Notes: a model not told the origin generated them from the letters alone. A stretch of 64,000 nt of DNA from Gigaspora rosea (GCA_003550325.1 QKWP01001260.1:62258-126257), one strand, 5' to 3'. Positions 34,792 through 46,480 are shown, counted from the stretch's first letter. Made by a program: numbers and translations.

Positions 34792-37645
34792 ATGACAAAA
34801 CCTGGTAAAATTTGGGAGCATTTTACTAAGCTAGGACTCATAGAAGGATATAAACAAGAAAGAGCAAAATGTAATAGATGTTCTTTTGAGTGTGCTAGTA
34901 CAGTCCTACGGTGTGAAGAACATTTTAAAGTATGTACTAACACAAGTATTGATATATTGAAAGAATATTTTGGTGAAGAATTTGAGCGTCCTAGATTCAA
35001 TGGTCCTAGATATATGACAAATCAATCAATAACAAGATTACCAAATAGACCAAATAGTAATCTTAATCAGTTTTTAGACAATATGAGTGTAGTTGATCAA
35101 GCACATCTTCAATATTGTCTTGCTAAAGCTATATTTCAATGTGGATTACCTTTATCTTTTTCTGAACTTAAACCAATTATTCAATTTTTTAAAAAATTAC
35201 GCCCTTCATTTAATTTACCTAAGAGAAAAAAACTTTCAACAAATCTTCTTAATAGAGTTTATAAAGAAACAAAACTTGAGATAGAGCAATATATTGATGA
35301 TGCTGATTACATTTGTATAATTACAGATGGATGGTAAATAAAACAAAAAAATAATAAAATTTATTATTCTTTATTAATTTTTAGTATAATTTTTTAAAAA
35401 CTAATTATCTAAATTATTTAAAATTTTTACTATAGATAAAACTAATATTCAACTATAATATATTAAACTTTTAGCTAAATTATATTTCTAGTTTCTAAGA
35501 TATTATATAAAAATAATAATTAATTTTTTTAAAAAATTTTTAACTATTATATTCAATAATAACTTAAAAACTAGTAACTTAATCTAGTTATAATATTAAA
35601 TTATAGTTAAAAATTTTATTATTTATATTAAAATTTTAAATAATTTGGATAATTAATTATTAAGAAATTATAGTTAAATTTAATAAAAAATAATAAATTT
35701 TGATATAATATTTATAATTAATAAAATTTTATTATTAATATTTATTAATATATTATATTTAATTAAATTTATTTAGGTCTAATTTAAATGCTGAACATTG
35801 GACTAATATTCTTTTTACTACACCTACACCTGTATTTATATCAGCAAAACCAACTGAAGAAATTCAACAAAATGCAATAAATATAGCTAGTGAAATTGAG
35901 AAAGCAATAGAATCAATTGAAATTACAAAAGTTTCAGCTATTATTACTGATAATGCATCAGTAATGAAAGCTGCATGGAAAATTTTAGAAAAAAAATATC
36001 CTTTTATTATTTTTTTTGGATGTTTAGCTCATGGAATAAATCTTTTAATTGGAGATATTATGAAAATTGATTGGGCAAAAACTATTTTTGAAAATTCAAA
36101 AAAAATTATTCTTTATTTTCATAATCATATTCTTCCAGCTGCTATTTTTAAAAGATATCAAAAGTTAAAATATGGTTCTAATTTTAAAACATTAAAACTT
36201 CCAGTTAAAACTCGATGGGGATCATCAGCAATTTGTTTAGATTCATTGTACAAAAATCAACTAGCTTTAAGTCTTGCAATTACTGAAATTTCTAATAATA
36301 GTTCAATTGAATTAGATAATGAAATTAAAGCAATTATATTAAATGAAAATTTTTGGAATGAACTAAAATCACTTTTATATTTATTAAAGCAACTTACTAT
36401 AGGTATTTTTCTTTTTGAAAGTGATACTCCAAAACTTTCAGAATTTTATGAATGGTATGATAAAATTATAGGACTAGATTGTAAGTAATTTAATTTAATA
36501 TAAATATTAAAAATTGTTACAAATTATAATGAAATTAGACTAAAAAAAATTAATTACTATTAGCTCTGCTACTAGTAATCAATAATAATTTAATTTTATT
36601 TTAATCTGTTACAAAAATTATTATTTTTAATATTATAATTTTATATAAATTAAAATTTTATTAAGAGAACTAACATTTATTATATAAATATAGCCCCTTC
36701 AGAGTCAGTCATTTGACAATTACAAGTTCTAAAGTAATTTATTATTTGACAATTGAGTAACCAATAATATAAAGTTTTATTATAATTATTTTAGAACTTG
36801 TAATTCCAAATAACTAACTCTGGAGGGGGCTTTATTTATATAATAAGTGTTAATTCTCTAATAAAATTTTAAATTTATATAATATTATATATGAAAATTT
36901 TATATAAATATATTAATAATAATTTGCTATTTTAGGTATTCAGCAACTTTCTGATAATATTTGTAATAAAATATTAGATATATTATCTGAAAGATGGACA
37001 AAAATGTATCATCCTGTTCTTGAAGTTGCATATCTATTAGATCCAAAATTTGTTGGACGGAATCTTGAAGCAGATGGAATGTCAATTATTTCAGATTTTT
37101 TAGAACAATATTATTCAGATAAAGCAGAAATTATTTATACACAAATACTTCAATATAAATCACAAACTGGTCCATTTCAAAATCAACTCGCTTGGAAAGC
37201 AATAAAAAAAGTTGATTCAATTACATGGTGGAAAGGAAATTTTAAATTATCAGCTCCTGAACTTTGTAATTTAGCACAACGAATACTTACAATTCCAACA
37301 TCTTCAGCTTCTTCAGAACGTAACTGGTCAGCATTTAGCTATATACATGATAAAAAAAGAAATCGGTTAAGCCCAGATAAAGTTTTTAAACTTGTTTATA
37401 TTTATAGTAATTATAAGTTAAAATTAATACAAGAAGAAAGAAAAAATAGAAATTTTGATAAAAATAATGATTTAAATGATATATTTGATCATTTAAGTCA
37501 AAGTGATAGTGATGAAGATATTTGTAGTGATGAAAATATTTGTAGTGATGAAAATATTTGTAGTGATGAAGATAGTAATGATGATCTTTATGCAAATGAA
37601 GATATTTATAGTAATAATGATGATAATATGAATAGTAATAATTAG
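34792..37645 (+). CDS. hAT transposase, intact three-exon gene (651 residues)
   Basis: Exons 34792-35333, 35777-36480 and 36936-37645 join through GT-AG introns (donors GTAAAT and GTAAGT, acceptors TTTAG) into one frame of 651 residues. It catalyses cut-and-paste transposition in the nucleus. Visible features: N-terminal BED-type zinc finger within about residues 1-50 (KIWEHFTKLG, CNRC, HFKVC), probable catalytic Asp179 (ITDGW), Asp239 (ITDNASVM), the CLAHGIN Cys/His motif at 263-266, Arg-Trp at 327-328 (RWGSS), and probable catalytic Glu543 in SASSERNWS within the hAT dimerisation region. Residues after about 600 form an acidic tail with three near-repeats of a six-residue ICSDEN-type unit. 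The ATG is the first in frame and starts directly at the BED finger. The copy at 27476-30128 is the same protein with a premature stop. Expression is not demonstrated. Confidence 0.93.
36690..36834. mobile_element. Small inverted-repeat element in hAT intron 2, copy 2
   Basis: Counterpart of 28089-28232. Arms AGCCCCTTCAGAGTCAGT and, from the right, AGCCCCCTCCAGAGTTAGT continue into TTACAAGTTCTAAA. It lies inside the 36481-36935 intron. Confidence 0.75.
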
Positions 37646-38047
37646 TTTTAATTTTTTAAATTAAAATATTTAAACACTAAATATATATTTATATTTTAGT
37701 TTTATAAATATATATAATTATATATTGTTAAGATTTTTTCCTTAATAATATTAAGGTTTTTTTTCTCTTAACATATATATAATTGTATATAATTTTTTAA
37801 ATAACAATATATTTTATTAAATTTTAAATATAAATAAATTTATTTTATAAATTAAATACAAAATATTTAGAAATTAATATTAAATATATAAAAAAAAACA
37901 AATATATTAAGTAATCAATATAAAAACTTGATATTATATTTTTTAGTAAAATACATATACTATACTATTTTGTACTGTACGTACTGTACGTACTGTACGT
38001 ACTGTACGCGAAAAAAATTGGATTATCATATAAACGGCACATCTCTA

Positions 38048-38055
38048 CTCCTACC
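38048..38055 (+). repeat. Right 8 bp target-site duplication CTCCTACC
   Basis: Exact match to 34021-34028. Confidence 0.93.
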
Positions 38056-38131
38056 GCTATCCTGAAGGTCCTAGACATTACATATTTGCTATATAAATTT
38101 ACTATACGGATCTGCTCACCTATATCATACT

Positions 38132-38888
38132 TAGTGTTCTGACCCGTCATGAAAATCCCAACCCGGGTGACCCGCGGGTGGGTCACCCGGGTGAACACTG
38201 GGTAGTAGAAAAAATTCCACTACGGGTCACCCGCGTGTGGTAACCCGGGTCGGTTCAGAAATTGCTATAACCCGGGTTAAACGTGATGGTAGATGGTATT
38301 GAAAAATGCAAAAGTTGAAAAATGCAAAAATTGGGAAAAATTAATGTATAACGTTTTTTTTTTTTTTAGAATTTGACCAATAAAATTTTTTATATCACCC
38401 GGGTGACCCGGGTCGTACAGTACGCAAAAATTTTTTTAGAATATTCTAGAACAAATCATATAACTATTCATATCTTAAACCCTTATGGAACTGACTTTTA
38501 TTTCTAAGCATATTTATTCCTTGCAAAATTTTGTGTATAGATTGTTTACATATCATATGCGTACTATACGCATTTCACATACTATACACACACACTATAC
38601 AACTATATGTAATGTACGTACTGTACGTATGTACGTTAAAAAAAAATCAGACATCATATAAATGGCATATCACTAGTCAGAACACTAGATACAGTCTGTA
38701 TTTTATAGTTTATAACCAACTCATACGGGTCACCCACATGGGTGACCCACGGGTCACTCATGTGGGTGACCCGCGGGTTGACCCACGGGTGGCCCGCGGG
38801 TTGACTACCCGGGTGGACCATAATTCGACCCGGGTCACCCGCCCACCCGCAGGTGACCCGGGTGATACCTATCCGGGTCAGAACACTA
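38132..38888. mobile_element. Non-autonomous hAT element with (GGGTGACCC) subterminal repeats
   Basis: The ends are TAGTGTTCTGACCCG and, from the right, TAGTGTTCTGACCCG. The flanking duplication ATCATACT (38124-38131 and 38889-38896) is perfect. Blocks at 38160-38275, 38395-38415 and 38725-38875 are dense in GGGTGACCCGGGT words in both orientations, very GC-rich for this DNA. Inside is a right-end-like sequence of the TAGAGATGTG family (GTACTGTACGTATGTACG ... GGCATATCACTA, ending at 38673), followed by GTCAGAACACTAG, an extra terminus of this family. It is therefore composite. The listed ORFs across it are shadows. Confidence 0.85.
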
Positions 38889-39189
38889 ATCATACTATTG
38901 TTCGATAAATGAGGTAATCAATATCGTACTCAATAGATTTTTGTATAAAAGGAATTGATTACTAAGCGATACTTTCTACTTTTCTTTTTTATCAATTACA
39001 AATATGGTTTTTCGAATATCACGCGGACACGACAATCAAGCGATTTTGCGACAAAGGGATAATTGTATAGAGAAATAACTTCTACTATATATAATTTCGA
39101 AGTCTTTAGAACTCAACTGAGTTATTCTTTATTTGGAGGTAAGCTCAAGGTCCTTATATACTTTCTGATTGCAGACCAAAATCGATTAA

Positions 39190-39300
39190 AAAAGATTCTT
39201 CTCTTCAGTCTTTTACATCTTTTAAATCTTTTTAATCTTTTATGTCTTTTTAATTTTTTACATCTTTTGAATCTTTTAATATTTTCGATCTTTTGATTCA
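39190..39300 (+). repeat. Pyrimidine-rich minisatellite, 10-11 bp units
   Basis: About ten imperfect units of the type CTTTTAAATCTTTTTAAT in direct tandem. Open frames on both strands here arise from the repeat. Confidence 0.65.
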
Positions 39301-39339
39301 GTGATGTCGATCTATATAGAACTCGAGCACAGCCCAGTT

Positions 39340-40770
39340 TTGGCATGTGCTACCCTACTCATTTTGACCGTCACAACTCTCCCCTTCCAAAAAAACTTGT
39401 TCCACAAGCGTATGTTGGTTCAAATTTTCATATGCTTCCCTTGACAGGGCTGTGACCCTGTAAATCCTTGTATGTTTGGTTCTATGCATTTGTTCGACCC
39501 ATAAGGTTTGAACAAATAATAAAGATGGGTGGCAGCTCTGATGAAGTAACTTCTATATTCTTATCGAACAGCTTTCTTTTCAGCATTGGAAGCAGTGCAT
39601 AGATGGGCACCAAAGTAAAAGTTATGTATCCGTGCATCGATTCTACTTCCCCTGGCTTTGGCCCTTTTTATTTCATCATATGCAAGGGCTAATTGGTAGC
39701 GATCCCTTGGGTCTCTTGGTAGGGGCACGGCACAGATATAACAAATGAAGGCTCAGTAGCGAGCAAATCTTGCTGAATCAAGACTTCGTAGTTGGTCATG
39801 GTGTTTCTAGCACTTATTTTTGTGTGCTTGGGAGAAGTAATTTTTCTCATAGATCACTATTTGTTCTTTTTATACTTTCGCATTATTTGTTCTTTTTATA
39901 CTTTCGCATTATTTGTTCTTTTTATACTTTCGCATTAGGTTCCAGTTGTTGCACATCTATTACATCTTCCAGGACCAAGGCGTGCATTTCTTTATCTGGT
40001 ATCTTTATGCCGGACCACCAACTACCTAGATTGGATTTAAGTTTAATGTCGGATTTCTTGGTTTTAAGGAAGTCATCTTTTTTTTTTTTAAGTAAGAGGG
40101 CTTTTGGCATGTTTTCGAGAATTACTCTATTCCTCTAACAAGAATTCATACTCATTACTTATTAGTTGCTATACCTTGACCAGGGTGGTCCAGTTGGTAC
40201 AGTATAACTGTTCCATCCCCCAAGCAGGGTTGGCAAATGACTTTTAATGACATAAATGACATTGTGACATTGTTATTTGTCACTTTGCCATTTCAAAGGT
40301 AAATGACAAATGACAAAAATAGGTTAGCAAGATCCTGTGATCATTAAGGTTTTGTGTCACTTCGGGCAGTTTAGGATTGGTTAAATCCTAAAACACCCGA
40401 AGTTTTAATATGTTATTTTAAATGACAAAAATAACAAATGACCTATGTCATTGTTACTAATTTGTCATTTGTTGTCATTTGCTATCCTTGCTCCCAAGTG
40501 TTTGAAAAGGCTATACAGCCATTTGGATGCAATGTAATAATGTTGAGGAACTACCCCCTGTATTGCTGTTGATGAAGCATTAATTAGGGCATCTAGATAA
40601 AAAGCATGCACCAGACTTTCTACCTGGTCTCCTATCCTAACAGCTCTAACTATGTAAGCATATGCAGTGGTATCTTTATCAGCAACCCTTCTTTTCCTAG
40701 CAAAGGGGCAGGTATAGGCATCACTGGGTAAAGGTTCAAGGTACTTAGGTTGATGTGAATTTGAATACAA
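39340..40770 (-). pseudogene. Decayed gene of an unrecognised family, two related segments, split by a hAT MITE
   Basis: Two minus-strand stretches are related to each other. The upstream one (40770-40491) reads AYAYIVRAVRIGDQVESLVH, AFYLDALINASSTAIQG, then HYYIASKWLYSLFKHLG. The downstream one (about 39740-39340) reads YQLALAYDEIKRAKARGSR, HNFYFGAHLCTASNAEKKAV, then FIRAATHLYYLFKPYG, with an internal stop after AVR. Between them a 62-residue lysine-rich frame (40110-39922, KSNLGSWWSGIKIPDKEMH) continues the coding-like composition. The MITE at 40225-40490 interrupts the frame right after LFKHLG. I have a vague memory of similar repeats in mycorrhizal-fungus hypothetical proteins but cannot name a function. 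It could be two tandem paralogues or one protein with two repeats. Confidence 0.55.
40225..40490. mobile_element. hAT MITE, 266 bp
   Basis: The ends are CAGGGTTGGCAAATGAC and, from the right, CAAGGATAGCAAATGAC. Flanks CCCCCAAG (40217-40224) and CTCCCAAG (40491-40498) agree at 7 of 8 positions. Internal AAATGACA words repeat in both orientations. It sits inside the decayed gene at 39340-40770. Confidence 0.75.
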
Positions 40771-41079
40771 TAGGATTTGTCATTTTTTCACAGTCTTTCT
40801 TCTCTTTTTTTTGTCTGACTTTTGGTAATAGTATTAATATTGATTTCTTCTCCCTTTTTATACCTTTTATTCATGATAGGGCTTTAAAATCAATTTATTT
40901 TGAAGAGCTGCTAGTACTCTTTTATTGATTTTATGAAGCTTGTATGCACTATTAGGATCTCATTATTCTCCAAGACCTTCTGATGGTTAAAATTCAATAA
41001 TATAATTTTTTTATTTCGTTAATTTCTATTTATAATATTTTTAAATTAATCTACTATTTAAAATAATTTAAGATCATAT

Positions 41080-42405
41080 TTCTTTGGCCAAGATTAAGGA
41101 TATGCTTATTGGGCTAAACAAAAAGTTGATAGATTGGAGCAAAAGATTTCAAATATGGATTGTTGTATGTCGGAAGGTCTTAACCTTTCGAATGAAGCAA
41201 AATCATTAAAGTAATTATTATTTTTATCAGTTACATAAAATGTTTATAATTAATTTAATCTAAGTTAATAATATTTTATTTTATAATAGCAAACTTGTGC
41301 AGCAATAGCTAAATGACTAATTGCAAAAAATATTTACCTACGGAGGAACAATTTAAGGTTGAAACTAAGGAATACCTCCTAGAAATGAAGCAGATTTTTA
41401 TAAAGGAATGGATAATAGGAATTGGAATACATATTATTAAGATAAACTTGCAAAACCTGTAAATTTTTCATAAATTTGATTATATTCGCATTGTGTTTAA
41501 ATTATTGTATTTTCGTTTTTTAAATATTGTTTCTTAAAATATCAATGTATTTCGAACTGATTCGAACTTTTTAAATTCATTCGCATAAATTTATTTTTTA
41601 GCTCCTAGCTTAGCATAGATCTTGCAGAAGTCGAGTTTCCTCGAAAATTAAGGAATCATTTTTTGCCATTTTTGGGAGACCCCTTAGACCCAATTAATAC
41701 AAACGCCATGCCACAAACTATTACGGAATTGAAGCAATCTGCTAAAACCAAATTATGCTATAGAAAGCTTTTTAAGCCCATAGATGTAAATAATGCTGAT
41801 GAGACCTATTTTATGCGCATACTTGTGAGGGCATGGCCAGCTTCAATACCCACCAATATGCAATTGGCATACACAATAACAGTATGCCAAATATTGCTAA
41901 ACAATCAATATGAAAAGCTTACTATGAGCAATGAAATAACTAAAAATAGATTAAATAAAAACATAGTAAGTAATATATAATTAATTATATTTAAATTATT
42001 TAAATATACATAAAATAATTCTAATATTTGTAAATTTAATTAAATAAGGATAAGTTAATAGCTAGCACTACTTGTCGCTCCCCTGCTACTGATGATGAGG
42101 ATTCTTTAACGGAAGATGAACAAGTCGAAGCATCATCTAGTAAGTAGGGTCGAAAATGTAAGAGGGCTCCCACTACATCCCGCACTATTAAAAAGAGCAA
42201 ACGAGTTGCATGAAGCCCTGTTTCTGTCTCTGATTCTCCCACCATTCACATACATCCGAATCATATCAAGAATATTCACAACATCTCGCACAAAGCCAAG
42301 ATAATCAGCATCCTACAAGCCAGAATAATCCACCTATACCTTCCTCATTTTCAAGCCTCCCGCTAACACAATCTCATTCTAAAGATGCTGGTTATCACGA
42401 ATAAA
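41080..42405 (+). pseudogene. Decayed multi-exon gene of unknown family
   Basis: Plus-strand pieces join into one protein-like reading. There is a coiled-coil-like WAKQKVDRLEQKISNMD near 41110, then MTNCKKYLPTEEQFKVETKE near 41310. The main piece at about 41620-41960 includes FLGDPLDPINTNAMPQTI, KSYRKLFK-like CYRKLFKPIDVNNADETYF and LVRAWPASIPTNMQLAYTI. An acidic stretch ATDDEDSLTEDEQVEASSSK follows at 42076-42138, then a basic KRAPTTSRTIKKSKRVA, then a Ser/Pro/Gln-rich tail. Stops interrupt it (TAG after SSSK, TGA after KRVA) and a frameshift lies near 42260. Probable AT-rich introns separate the pieces. The gene points toward the Plavaka-like relic at 43114-46480. It could be an accessory gene of that element or an independent host relic; I do not recognise it. 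Confidence 0.45.
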
Positions 42406-43110
42406 ATAATTTTTTTACTTTTTTTATTTCTTTATGCATTTGTTTTTTTATATACGTTTTTATATTTTTTTATTTTATTACATATATGTATATTGTTTTT
42501 TTATTTCTATTACGCTTTTATATTTTTTTATTTTATTTTATATATATCTTATTTTTTATTTTATACATTTTTATATATTTTTATTTTTATATTTTTATTT
42601 TTTATTCTTTTTTATGTTATAGTTAATTTTATATTTATAATATTATTATTTTGATTTTTATTTATATAATTTTTTCGTTTGTCTTAATAAATACTTTAAT
42701 CTTGTCAAAGTTTAATCAATTCGAATTAGTTCAAATTAGTTTAGTACTATAAATATCACAGCACTTAATTCTAATATTTTATCATATGAGAATATTTACT
42801 TTTATTAAGTTTTATGCCATGTTTTCAAATTATTCTAAAATAATTTAAAAGTTTTTAAACTTTAGTAATACTTTAATTTAATTATAATTGTAAATATGCG
42901 TTCTGAATTATTTTAAGTTTATTCGATATTGAGCGAAATATTTTGTATAATGTTTATTTTTAGCCTTAAATTTTTATACTTAATATTATCTTTTAAATAG
43001 TTTAATATACTGACTTTAAATTTAAGGTTTTTACTCTATAGAATTTTATATGTATTTAATTAATGCGAAACATTTCAAACTATTTTAAATTTTTCTAAAC
43101 TGATTTAATT
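42406..43110. other. T-rich low-complexity DNA between convergent relics
   Basis: 42406-42660 is a TTTTTATATT-type tract whose Phe/Tyr/Ile-only open frame (42385-42654) is an artefact of composition. 42700-43110 contains scattered TTCGAATTAGTTC and TTCGAAAT words that recur at 44750-44850 and 46500-46790 and may be degenerate subterminal repeats of the Plavaka-like element. Confidence 0.5.
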
Positions 43111-43113
43111 TTA

Positions 43114-46100
43114 TTAGAAGATATACTTATTTACTAAATAATCATTAGTTTTATCAAAGCGTGGAATTATATGAACATTATTTTAAATTGCTTCAACATT
43201 AACTATATTATATAATTCCGTTAATTTAAGTCTAGGACATCCATAATGATATTGATTCCTTGCAGACTTAAAATCATACCACTGAATTAATGCGAGATTA
43301 TCCACATTTCCTTCAGTAGTCTCAACTTTGATTAATAAATATATCTAAAAAATTAAATATTAAAAATTTAATATTTTAAAAATCTAAAAAAAAAATACAA
43401 CAAATACTGTACCTGTTCATAACAAATTCCTTTATCTATCAAATATTCAAATAGTTCTTCAGAATCCATAGCAACTGCTACATTGCTGTACCAGGCTTTT
43501 CCATAAAAATTATCTGTTGCTCGAATTATAGAACCATTATCTAAAGTCACTGAACTATATATTTTAATTATATAATTATTTTGGTTCGTTGAACTAAAAT
43601 ATATAGTTAAATATTCTAATAAATGTTCAAGCCCAGAATATATTTTAGAATTTGGCCTATAATTTTTTAATCTGTGATCAATAAATTTCTGAGCATTATT
43701 TAAACCAAATGTCCAAATTAAATTAGTAAATTTAAAAGGATTTATAGTTTTGGAATTTTTTAGTTTGCTTGATAACAAATTTGATGCAATAGCCTGTCTT
43801 TGAACCTAATTAATATAAATAAATTTAGTTAACTTTTAAAAAATATTATAAACATTATTAATAATTAAACAATTATTACCACTTTCATTATTTGATCCTC
43901 TATATTTTGTTTATTACTTAAATAATATGGTGTTTTAACAAAATCTTTATGAAGACTTTCATAAGTTTCAGTAGAAAATCTATTCAAACAACCATATTTT
44001 TTAATTAAATCAGTAGTATGATATATCCATAAATGCAATTTTGGAAACTTTAATTTAGAAGCAGAATATGTTTTAAAAAGTTTAGTAAATTGTTGAGCCC
44101 AATTTATTTTTAGATTCTAAATAAAATAAAACTATATTAATATTCGATGATAAAATTATTTAATTAAATTTTTCAAATAATTCCAAAATATTCACAAAGT
44201 TGCGAAATTATTTACATACCTCAAAATCTTTTAAGTCACTATCAGTGAATTCTTCATATCAACTTAAAAGATACATAATATTCCAATCTACATAAAGCTT
44301 ATAACTTATTTTGAGTAAATTCGCCAATATCCAGATTGTCCAGAACAAATATCATAACCTTCATAAGGTTACGATACTCATTTGCAGTAATTTAGCAAGT
44401 GATTGAATACCATTTTTAAAAATTTTAAGTTCTGAAAAGCTTGGAATATTAGCTAATCTATTATCAATAGTATCCAGAATTAAGCTCTATATTTTTCTTT
44501 TAATAGTCTGCATGTAAAATTAATTGATGTTTAAATAATTCCAAATCTAAATAATGCATTCTATCAATAACTGTTGCTTCATAAATATTCATATCACTAA
44601 AATTAATAAAAGTATAAATGTTAATAATGATTAGATATTGCGTAGTTATAATATTTAAAGTTCGAAATAGTTTAATATTATTCACATGGTTGTGAAAATT
44701 TGCATTTGAATTCTAAATATATTTAAAATATTTTGATCTATTTTAAGATAATTCGCAATAATTCGAAATTATTTAAATCTAAAATAATTATTTAAAGTAA
44801 AGTTTGGTTTGTACTCTTTTAGTATTCCAAATATTTTAATTATTTCGAAATTATTAGAATAAAATAAAATAAATAAAACAATAAACTAACTTAAAGTTCC
44901 AAAAGTAATTTGGTATGAATTCTATACATACTGAATTTTCTTCACTATTATTAAGACAGTTTCTCATATTTTTATGATTTATAAGCATCAAATTATGTTT
45001 AGAACGGGTTGTATTTGCCAAATCTTCTCTATTTACTAAACAAAAATGACAAGGGTGATTTGAATTTGTTGATTGATAAGTCAGACAAAATGTTGCAACT
45101 TCTGGCCAATCTGCAATAATAATTAAAACTTTTGAAAAGGTCCAAACAATTTTGTTGTTAATTGACAAATTTATACCAAAATGTGAAAACTGTCAAATTG
45201 GATTTAAAATAACTTCTAAATATCTATAAAAAGTTTGTCTGACTATTGGTTTATTTTTAGTAGATGTTTTAATTATTAGCAAATAACCCAATAACTGCTT
45301 TGCATTCTGCTTATTTCTTTACCATGTAGGTATATTTCCTAGTGACATATATATTGAATAAAGCTAACTTTTACCCAATGTGTTACAATTTGTTGCGTCT
45401 GAATATAAAAAAATGATAAAAGTTTTGATCCTATAGGCAAAGAATTTTGAGCAATTTTCCACTACATTCTATTATTTTGCTCTTTATAAATAATCACTTT
45501 ACCATTTTTTTTTAAAAAAATAAAAATAGATTAATAAAAACAAAATAAATATTGTATTTACAAATAATATTAAAAGTTATATATACCTTTGTAGTTTTAT
45601 ATAATTCTTTATATTCAAATTCTAAATTTTGTACTATATCAGAAATTTTTAATATATTTTTAATACAGCTGATTAATGGTATATAGTATAAGAAATACTC
45701 AGTATCATCAAGATCTAATACATTGGTTTTCTTATATGACAAGTTAGATTTAATATTATTTATAAACTCTTTTCCTTGTCTAATATTTTTTGGTAATGGT
45801 GATTTTGAATGTTTTGAATACTTATTAAAAAATGAAATAATAGCATTTCCAGCTGCATTACTTAATTTATATTTAGTAACCAAAACCATTAAATCAGTAT
45901 AATAGATAAGCTTCATTAGGAAATTCTTCATGTTTCTGATTAATTTCTTGAAGAAGTGCTTTAAATATGTTCAAAGTAGATAGAATTATTTAAATTTCAT
46001 TAGAAAATTTCTGATCATCATCAATAGTGGTTTCAAGATTGTCAAGTAAATTAGAAGTTGGGTCAAATTCGAATATGTTCGAATTTATATTAGAATTATC

Positions 46101-46480
46101 CAATTCAAATGACATATGATCAAAACCACTAGCAAGTTCATCTGTATTAGATACATGCAAAGGACTAGCAAGAGTGCTATTAAGATTACTATTAGAATTG
46201 AATTGAATATCTTTAACTACTTTCGAAGATTTGTGAAGCTTGATATCTTTAAACAATATCTTTTTAGCAGAAAATTCACTATCTGATTTATATTCATTAA
46301 TATCAAAATTTTTATTTTGATTTTGTTTAATTGGTTTCTAATAATTGCGAACTTGAGCAGAATTATTTGCAAAGAGCTATTTATCTTCACTGGTAGTAAG
46401 AACACAAATATTCATATGTTTGATAATCTATTGCGATTTGCAAAAGTACGTGGGCAGAAAGTGCATTTGAAGTTAGACAT
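43114..46480 (-). pseudogene. Plavaka-like (CACTA/CMC-group) transposase, decayed
   Basis: The reading starts at ATG 46480 with FKCTFCPRTFANRN, an N-terminal C2H2-type finger; its second half (KHMNIC) is in another frame. An acidic spacer follows (46256-45990), then 45931-45512 (NIRQGKEFINNIKSNLSYKK). 45168-44854 is typical of the catalytic core (ADWPEVATFCLTYQSTNSNH, then CHFCLVNREDL). 43778-43405 includes IRATDNFYGKAWYSNVAVAM and the final exon lies at 43333-43114 (DNLALIQWYDFKSARNQY, YGCPRLKLTELYNIVNVEAI and the end NDYLVNKYIF). I recognise this order, including the WYDF and HIIPRFDK segments, from Plavaka-type transposases of mycorrhizal fungi. Likely introns separate the pieces, but stops are numerous (for example TAA for the codon before NNVHII), so it is inactive. 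CACTA-type ends were not located. Confidence 0.72.

Larger units (their letters stand above)
34029..38047 (+). mobile_element. hAT transposon copy 2 (4019 bp), apparently complete and coding-intact
   Basis: The ends are TAGAGATGTGCCG and, from the right, TAGAGATGTGCCG. The flanking 8 bp duplication CTCCTACC is perfect. Subterminal GTACTGTACG repeats lie at 34042-34090 and 37970-38010; the right one has four 9 bp units. Palindromic CTAAAGTAGCTACTTTAGAT words occur near 34300, and a leader foldback follows. One three-exon transposase gene fills the middle. Perfect ends, perfect duplication and an open frame indicate a recent, possibly still mobile insertion. Confidence 0.94.

Noticed and set aside
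26891..38047. A single inverted segmental duplication explaining both hAT copies
   Set aside because: The two copies end exactly at transposon termini and have different 8 bp duplications, so separate insertions explain them better.
38654..38893. Frames on both strands rich in Gly, Thr and Val
   Set aside because: They are translations of the GGGTGACCC repeats.
42385..42654. Phe/Tyr/Ile-rich frame that could be a membrane protein
   Set aside because: It is pure T-rich low-complexity DNA, open in more than one frame.
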